49,694 nt of DNA from Aestuariivirga sp. (GTDB lineage Bacteria > Pseudomonadota > Alphaproteobacteria > Rhizobiales > Aestuariivirgaceae), in assembly GCA_030680855.1 (NCBI GenBank), contig JAUXUN010000001.1:1-49694 (forward strand), given 5' to 3'. Below, one piece after another: positions 45,784-49,694 of this stretch (position 1 is its first letter; the number at the start of each line of letters is the position of its first letter). The notes below the pieces were generated by a model. The model saw only the letters and a program-made list of their open reading frames with translations. It was not told the DNA's origin and searched no databases. The position numbers and the translations under genes were made by a program.

Positions 45784-46943
45784 TACTCGCGGATGGCGGC
45801 CAGCACGAATTTCTCGAAGATGTCGAAGGAGACCCAATCCTGGCTGGCGCTGTCATAAAGCCCTGCCGTGATTGCGACAACGAGTCCAAAGGCGGGAACG
45901 ACGTAGATGCGCTGCCCGCCGAGTCCCTGGGCCGAAATCCATGATACCTTCCGGCCATTGATTTCGCCCTCGTCCGTCCACCATTGATAGCCATAGCGAA
46001 GCGGAGGCTCCACATCGGTCCATGGCTGCGTTGATTCCCCGATCCAAGCCTCCGAGACAATGCGGCGGCCGTTCCACATGCCCTTGTCGAGAACGAGCTG
46101 GCCCAGCTTGGCCATGTCGCGCGGGCGCAGGCGCAGGCCGTAGGCAGCCGCGACTTCTCCATTGGACCACATCTTCAGCCATTCGAACTGCTTGATGCCA
46201 AGCGGCTCGAACAATTCCTCTCTTGCAAAATCCGTGAGCCACATGCCGGCCGATCTTTCCAGCACGCCGGCGAGGAGTTGCGTATTGCCGCCATTGTAGT
46301 TCCATTTCTCGCCAGGCGGGTTCATGACCGGTGGTTCGAGCGCGAAGCGATAGGGATTAGTCGCGACTGTCATCCTGCGTTCGCTGTTTTCGGGGTCGCT
46401 GTACGGGCGCCGCTCGTCCCATGCCAGACCTGACGTCATGACCAGCAGATGGCGGAGCTCGATGCGGTCCTTTTCCGGCGACCGAAGCGCTGCGAATTCG
46501 GGGAAGTATGAGAATACAGGGGTATCGATACCGGCAACAAGCTTCCGGTCCAGCGCAATGCCGAAAAGGAGCGACACCACGCTCTTGCTGACTGAGCGCA
46601 TGTCATGGAGGGTTTGCGGTGTGTGGATTGCAAGGCCCAGGCTGGAGCCCCACTTCTGGTCTTTCCCGGCGCGGTAGTTCTCATAGACGAGTTTGGCATT
46701 GCGCACGACGATGACCGAATGAACATTCATTTCAGGCGAATTGCCGAGTTTGCCGCCAAGCGAACACAGGAGCGCGGCATCAAACCCTGCCGATTCAGGT
46801 GAAGCTGTCTGCCACTCACCAGCGGCCTCAAGAGGGCTGCCGCACGACATCGCCGCATCGCCCCAAGCTGGCGCCGGGAATTGAACTCCCGCAGCCATGA
46901 GCACCGCCATCACAAGAACCAGACCTGTCAAGCACAGTTTCAT
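45783..46943 (-). CDS. serine hydrolase, beta-lactamase family (class C-like/EstB)
   Basis: A 386-aa exported protein. The signal peptide is MKLCLTGLVLVMAVLMAAG. The nucleophile motif SxxK is Ser117-Val-Ser-Lys120 (RSVSKSVVSLLFG). A Tyr-x-Asn-like site follows in WNYNGGNTQLLAG. GGQRIYVVP near the end takes the place of the KTG motif. The family includes esterases, 6-aminohexanoate-oligomer hydrolases and penicillin-binding-like proteins, so resistance to beta-lactams should not be assumed. The gene ends in TAA just beside the degraded kinase copy. Confidence 0.85.
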   Translation of the reverse strand: MKLCLTGLVLVMAVLMAAGVQFPAPAWGDAAMSCGSPLEAAGEWQTASPESAGFDAALLCSLGGKLGNSPEMNVHSVIVVRNAKLVYENYRAGKDQKWGSSLGLAIHTPQTLHDMRSVSKSVVSLLFGIALDRKLVAGIDTPVFSYFPEFAALRSPEKDRIELRHLLVMTSGLAWDERRPYSDPENSERRMTVATNPYRFALEPPVMNPPGEKWNYNGGNTQLLAGVLERSAGMWLTDFAREELFEPLGIKQFEWLKMWSNGEVAAAYGLRLRPRDMAKLGQLVLDKGMWNGRRIVSEAWIGESTQPWTDVEPPLRYGYQWWTDEGEINGRKVSWISAQGLGGQRIYVVPAFGLVVAITAGLYDSASQDWVSFDIFEKFVLAAIRE

Positions 46944-46958
46944 GGGTGGTTCTCCGTT

Positions 46959-48338
46959 TCAGGCCACCGCCGGCAGCCTCAATTGAACTCTTAAGCCACC
47001 AATTTCCGCATCTCCCAAAACCAGGTTGCCGCTGTACATGCCGGCGGTTTCGGTGACGATGGAGAGGCCTAGGCCGGAGCCGGGTTTGGTTTCGTCGAGG
47101 CGTTTGCCGCGTTTTACGGCTTCGGCGCGCTTGCTGGCGGGGAGGCCCGGGCCATCGTCATCGACGGTGATCATCAGCCAGTTCTGGGTGCCGTCGATGG
47201 GATCGATGATCGGGGCGGCGCGGATTTTCACCGCTTGCTTTGACCATTTGGCGGCGTTGTCGATGAGGTTGCCGGCCATCTCCTCGAGGTCCTGGACCTC
47301 GCCGCGGAATTTCAGGCCGGGGCTGACGCCCACATCAATCTTCACGCCCCGGTCCTGGTTGATGCGCATGATGGTGCGGCCAAGGGCGGCGAGCACCGGC
47401 TCCACATCAGTGGCGGCACCCAGGGTTTGGGCCCGTGCGGCGCGGCGGGCCCGGTCGAGGTAGAGGCTCACATGGTCGCGCATGATCTGGACCTGCTCGG
47501 AAACCTTGGCGCCAAAATCCGTCTTGTTGCCCTGCGCCTCGTTGGTGAGAACGCTCAAGGGGGTTTTCAGGGCATGGGCCAGGTTGCCAACTTGGGTGCG
47601 GGCCCGGTCGATGATTTCCGTTCCGGCAAGGATGAGCAGGTTCAGTTCCTCGGCCACGGGCTGCATTTCGTGGGGAAATTCCCCTTCCAGGCGCTCGGCC
47701 TTGCCGGCGCGGATGTTGCTCAAGGCCTGCTGCATGCGCTGCATCGGCTGCATGGCAACGCGCACCTGCAGGAAGATGGCGAGCAGCAGGCCAAAGCCCA
47801 GCAGGGCCAGCACGCCGTAAAGGGCGCGCTGGAACGCCGTCACTTCGGCCTTCAGCTCATCGAAATTTCCGGCCACGAGGAAGGAGAACTCATCCTCGCC
47901 GCCGAAGAGCTTGAATTTCTGTTCGATGCCGCGAAGCTGCTGGCCGTTGCTGTCCTTGATGTAGAAACTGGCCACGCCGTCCGGCCCGCGGGTTTGCAGG
48001 TCGGCTTCGGTCGGAACCAGGCGCTTTTCGAGGGAGGATTCGGAAGCCAGGTCAGGCAGGGTTCCCTGCCTGGGGGGCGAGACCTGCCAGTACCAGCCGG
48101 AGAGCGGAAGGGTGAAGCGCGGATCGGGAATCCTGCCCGACATTTCGGGAGAGCCGTCAGTTGCGAGCTCCACATTGGCCAGAAGGCCGTCAAGAATGGC
48201 GCGCAGCCTGGCGTCGAAATTGCGCTCAAGGGCCTGCTGGAAGAGGTAGGCCAGAAGGAAGGCGGCACTGACCAGCAGCACGACGGCCACCACCGCAGAC
48301 GTAAAGATGAGACGGAAGGAAAGTGAGTTAGTTTGCAT
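46959..48338 (-). CDS. sensor histidine kinase (PhoQ/FeuQ-like)
   Basis: A 459-aa protein starting at MQTNSLSFRLIF. TM1 is about 9-32 and TM2 about 172-192. A periplasmic loop (about 35-165) is followed by HAMP-like and HisKA sequences with His255 (NLAHALKTPLSVL), then HATPase_c (NLIDNAAKWSKQ, DDDGPGLP, GSGLGLSIV). It overlaps the 3' end of its regulator gene by 11 bp. It resembles the PhoQ/FeuQ group of alphaproteobacterial envelope or iron-related sensors. Its 3' end occurs again as fragments at 42384 and 45729. Confidence 0.92.
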   Translation of the reverse strand: MQTNSLSFRLIFTSAVVAVVLLVSAAFLLAYLFQQALERNFDARLRAILDGLLANVELATDGSPEMSGRIPDPRFTLPLSGWYWQVSPPRQGTLPDLASESSLEKRLVPTEADLQTRGPDGVASFYIKDSNGQQLRGIEQKFKLFGGEDEFSFLVAGNFDELKAEVTAFQRALYGVLALLGFGLLLAIFLQVRVAMQPMQRMQQALSNIRAGKAERLEGEFPHEMQPVAEELNLLILAGTEIIDRARTQVGNLAHALKTPLSVLTNEAQGNKTDFGAKVSEQVQIMRDHVSLYLDRARRAARAQTLGAATDVEPVLAALGRTIMRINQDRGVKIDVGVSPGLKFRGEVQDLEEMAGNLIDNAAKWSKQAVKIRAAPIIDPIDGTQNWLMITVDDDGPGLPASKRAEAVKRGKRLDETKPGSGLGLSIVTETAGMYSGNLVLGDAEIGGLRVQLRLPAVA

Positions 48339-48999
48339 TATCCGGCTCGGATACGCAGTATCCCATGCCGCGGATCGTATGCAGCACATCAACGCCGAGC
48401 TTTTTCCGCAAGCGCCCGATGAACACCTCGATGGTGTTTGAATCGCGGTCGAAATCCTGGTCATAGAGGTGTTCAACCAGTTCGGTGCGCGAAACAACCT
48501 TGCCGCCGTGATGCATAAGATAGGACAGCAGGCGGAATTCCAATGAGGTGAGCTTGATGGCGGTGCCGTTCACGGTCACGCGGGCGCTCTTGGTATCGAG
48601 AACCATGGGGCCGCAGGTGAGTTCGCTGGTGGCGTGCCCGGCGCTGCGGCGCAAAAGGGCGCGCATGCGGGCCAGCACTTCCTCCATCTGGAAGGGTTTG
48701 ACCACATAATCATCTGCGCCGGCGTCAAAGCCCGCCACCTTGTCGCTCCAGCGGTCACGCGCCGTGAGAATCAATACCGGCATTTTCTTGCCGGCCCGGC
48801 GCCATTTTTCCAGGACGCTCACGCCATCGAGCACCGGCAGGCCGAGGTCGAGGACCACCGCATCATAGGGTTCGGTTTCGCCGAGGTAATGCCCTTCCTC
48901 GCCGTCCATGGCCTTGTCGACCACGTAGCCGGCATCGCCCAGCGCCGCGACAATCTGCCGGTTCAGGTCTGGGTCGTCTTCAACGACGAGAATGCGCAT
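48328..48999 (-). CDS. OmpR-family response regulator (PhoP/FeuP-like)
   Basis: A 223-aa protein. Asp51 in VVLDLGLPVLDG is the phosphorylation site, and VVKPFQMEEVLARMRALL is the later receiver signature. The winged-helix domain ends with TIEVFIGRLRKKLG and HTIRGMGY. It resembles PhoP/FeuP proteins of rhizobia. It is co-oriented with the PepSY-like gene upstream and its kinase downstream (11-bp overlap). Confidence 0.92.
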   Translation of the reverse strand: MRILVVEDDPDLNRQIVAALGDAGYVVDKAMDGEEGHYLGETEPYDAVVLDLGLPVLDGVSVLEKWRRAGKKMPVLILTARDRWSDKVAGFDAGADDYVVKPFQMEEVLARMRALLRRSAGHATSELTCGPMVLDTKSARVTVNGTAIKLTSLEFRLLSYLMHHGGKVVSRTELVEHLYDQDFDRDSNTIEVFIGRLRKKLGVDVLHTIRGMGYCVSEPDNAN

Positions 49000-49034
49000 T
49001 ATTCAGTCCTTCAGAAAGTGGCGATTGTGGGCGT

Positions 49035-49358
49035 TTAATTCACCGAGCCATCCTGCCCGTCTACAATAACCCGTGTCACATTGCCATCGGCCACCAAAGT
49101 GACAGCATAGTCGCCCCGAGGCAAGAGCTTGACCTTGACCACCTTGGAATAGGGCACCTGGGCCTGGGCAATGGCCGCCGCCTGGGAGGGCTTGATCCGG
49201 ACATTGGGCAGGAGCGAGAGATTGGGCTTTACGACCGGGGGGACCAGCTTCCGGAGAATGGTAGGCGCCCGGTTGTTTGGCTGATATTGGGCAATAGCGG
49301 GCTCGACGACCAACAGGGTCGCCAGCGCAATCGCCACGAATTTCAGACTTCTCAACAT
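49035..49358 (-). CDS. exported PepSY-like protein
   Basis: A 107-aa protein with a signal peptide (MLRSLKFVAIALATLLVVEPAIA). The C-terminal half has the PepSY-like pattern IKPSQAAAIAQAQVPYSKVVKVKLLPRGDY and VTRVIVDGQDGSVN. PepSY domains often occur in periplasmic proteins next to PhoP/PhoQ-type systems. It is probably the first gene of a three-gene operon with the regulator and kinase, with a 35-bp gap to the regulator. The 200-bp region upstream (49359-49562) holds no gene that I can support. Confidence 0.78.
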   Translation of the reverse strand: MLRSLKFVAIALATLLVVEPAIAQYQPNNRAPTILRKLVPPVVKPNLSLLPNVRIKPSQAAAIAQAQVPYSKVVKVKLLPRGDYAVTLVADGNVTRVIVDGQDGSVN

Positions 49359-49562
49359 TAATCCTGTCGCCTTTCCTGCCCCTGTTTTAGGGAGGGCAAG
49401 CTGAACTGGGGATGAATAGAAATGTCAGGACTGCTGACCAAAATTAAAGTTTAGTAATAACAACCGGTTAAATGGATTTTTCCCGGCGCTTAAGCGGTTT
49501 TCTGGGGGTGGAATCGGCCCCGAAATCTTCAGCATCCAATGCCCTCCCTCTTAATGGCAGGG

Positions 49563-49694
49563 CTATCGCATATGGGAAATTGCGTGGGTGAGGTAGGCGC
49601 CATCCCACGCGCATTTTTTTATGCGATGGCTGATCGGGACCTTTGGCTTGTCTGCAGTTTGCAGGATGTTTCGGGCGATCCGTTTGAGGATAGC
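49563..49694 (-). CDS. transposase 3' end (ISAs1-like), cut by the window edge
   Basis: The minus strand is open from the right edge to the TAG at 49565-49563. The 43 visible residues are AILKRIARNILQTADK, PKVPISHRIKKCAWDG and AYLTHAISHMR, a pattern like the C-terminus of DDE transposases of the ISAs1 group (arginine-rich helix, then a W-D-x-x-Y/F-L end). The match rests on recognition alone. The left boundary of the element may lie near 49539, where ATGCCCT begins a partial inverted repeat, but this is unproven. Confidence 0.6.
   Translation of the reverse strand, partial: AILKRIARNILQTADKPKVPISHRIKKCAWDGAYLTHAISHMR

Noticed and set aside
45783-46943. Antibiotic-resistance beta-lactamase
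   Set aside because: The SxxK motif is shared by many esterases and amide hydrolases, and the third motif is not KTG, so a resistance role cannot be claimed.
49580-49620. GC stem followed by seven T residues, like an intrinsic terminator or sRNA end on the plus strand
   Set aside because: It falls inside the coding 3' end of the probable transposase and has no plus-strand gene before it. It may still act as a transcription stop into the element, but this is not supported.

Overview
The window is a GC-rich, densely coded chromosomal segment, most likely from an alphaproteobacterium of the order Hyphomicrobiales (Rhizobiales). The evidence is the block ccmI-ccmE-ccmF-ccmH, Do-type protease, OmpR-type regulator, sensor kinase, glnE; a PleC-like PAS histidine kinase; a sarcosine oxidase soxBDAG operon; a form II cox (molybdenum hydroxylase) operon; and palindromic intergenic elements of the kind common in Rhizobiales. 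No rRNA, tRNA or CRISPR array was seen.

Layout. 0-3 kb: the start of a two-component aromatic hydroxylase (HpaB-like, cut by the window edge) with its flavin reductase, a divergent LysR regulator with a 17-bp palindromic operator, and a DadA-like FAD oxidoreductase. 3-7 kb: small accessory genes, including a LacI-family regulator with a TTG start that faces a four-helix membrane protein across two identical 14-bp operators centred 55 bp apart. 6.9-24.7 kb: ordinary core genes: pepN, a PAS histidine kinase, an ECF sigma / membrane protein / metal-sensor-like operon, an EF-hand protein, glnE, a two-component system, a Do-like protease, and ccmHFEI for cytochrome c maturation. The ccm genes are interrupted by a perfect 32-bp inverted-repeat element.

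24.9-33.4 kb: a one-carbon module. soxB, soxD, soxA and soxG encode heterotetrameric sarcosine oxidase. A methylenetetrahydrofolate-reductase-like gene and a divergent GlxA/GbdR-type AraC regulator follow. Two tandem paralogous small exported proteins of unknown function lie between soxG and the metF-like gene. Together these suggest catabolism of sarcosine or glycine betaine, with methyl groups passed to tetrahydrofolate. 33.6-40.0 kb: coxS-L-M-D-E-G. CoxL carries the form II signature AYRGAGR, and CoxG ends in a histone-like Lys/Ala/Pro tail.

40-49.7 kb: accessory DNA. It holds a Stf0-type sulfotransferase, an unknown membrane protein, a ChaC-like protein with a small upstream gene, a large SARP/BTAD-TPR regulator, a serine beta-lactamase-family hydrolase, and a PepSY-like / PhoP-FeuP-like regulator / kinase operon. 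A truncated copy of that kinase's 3' end (42384-42572) and a more degraded one (45729-45783) lie in the same orientation as the intact gene, so the ChaC/SARP/beta-lactamase block looks like an insertion bracketed by duplications. The right edge enters the 3' end of a probable transposase.
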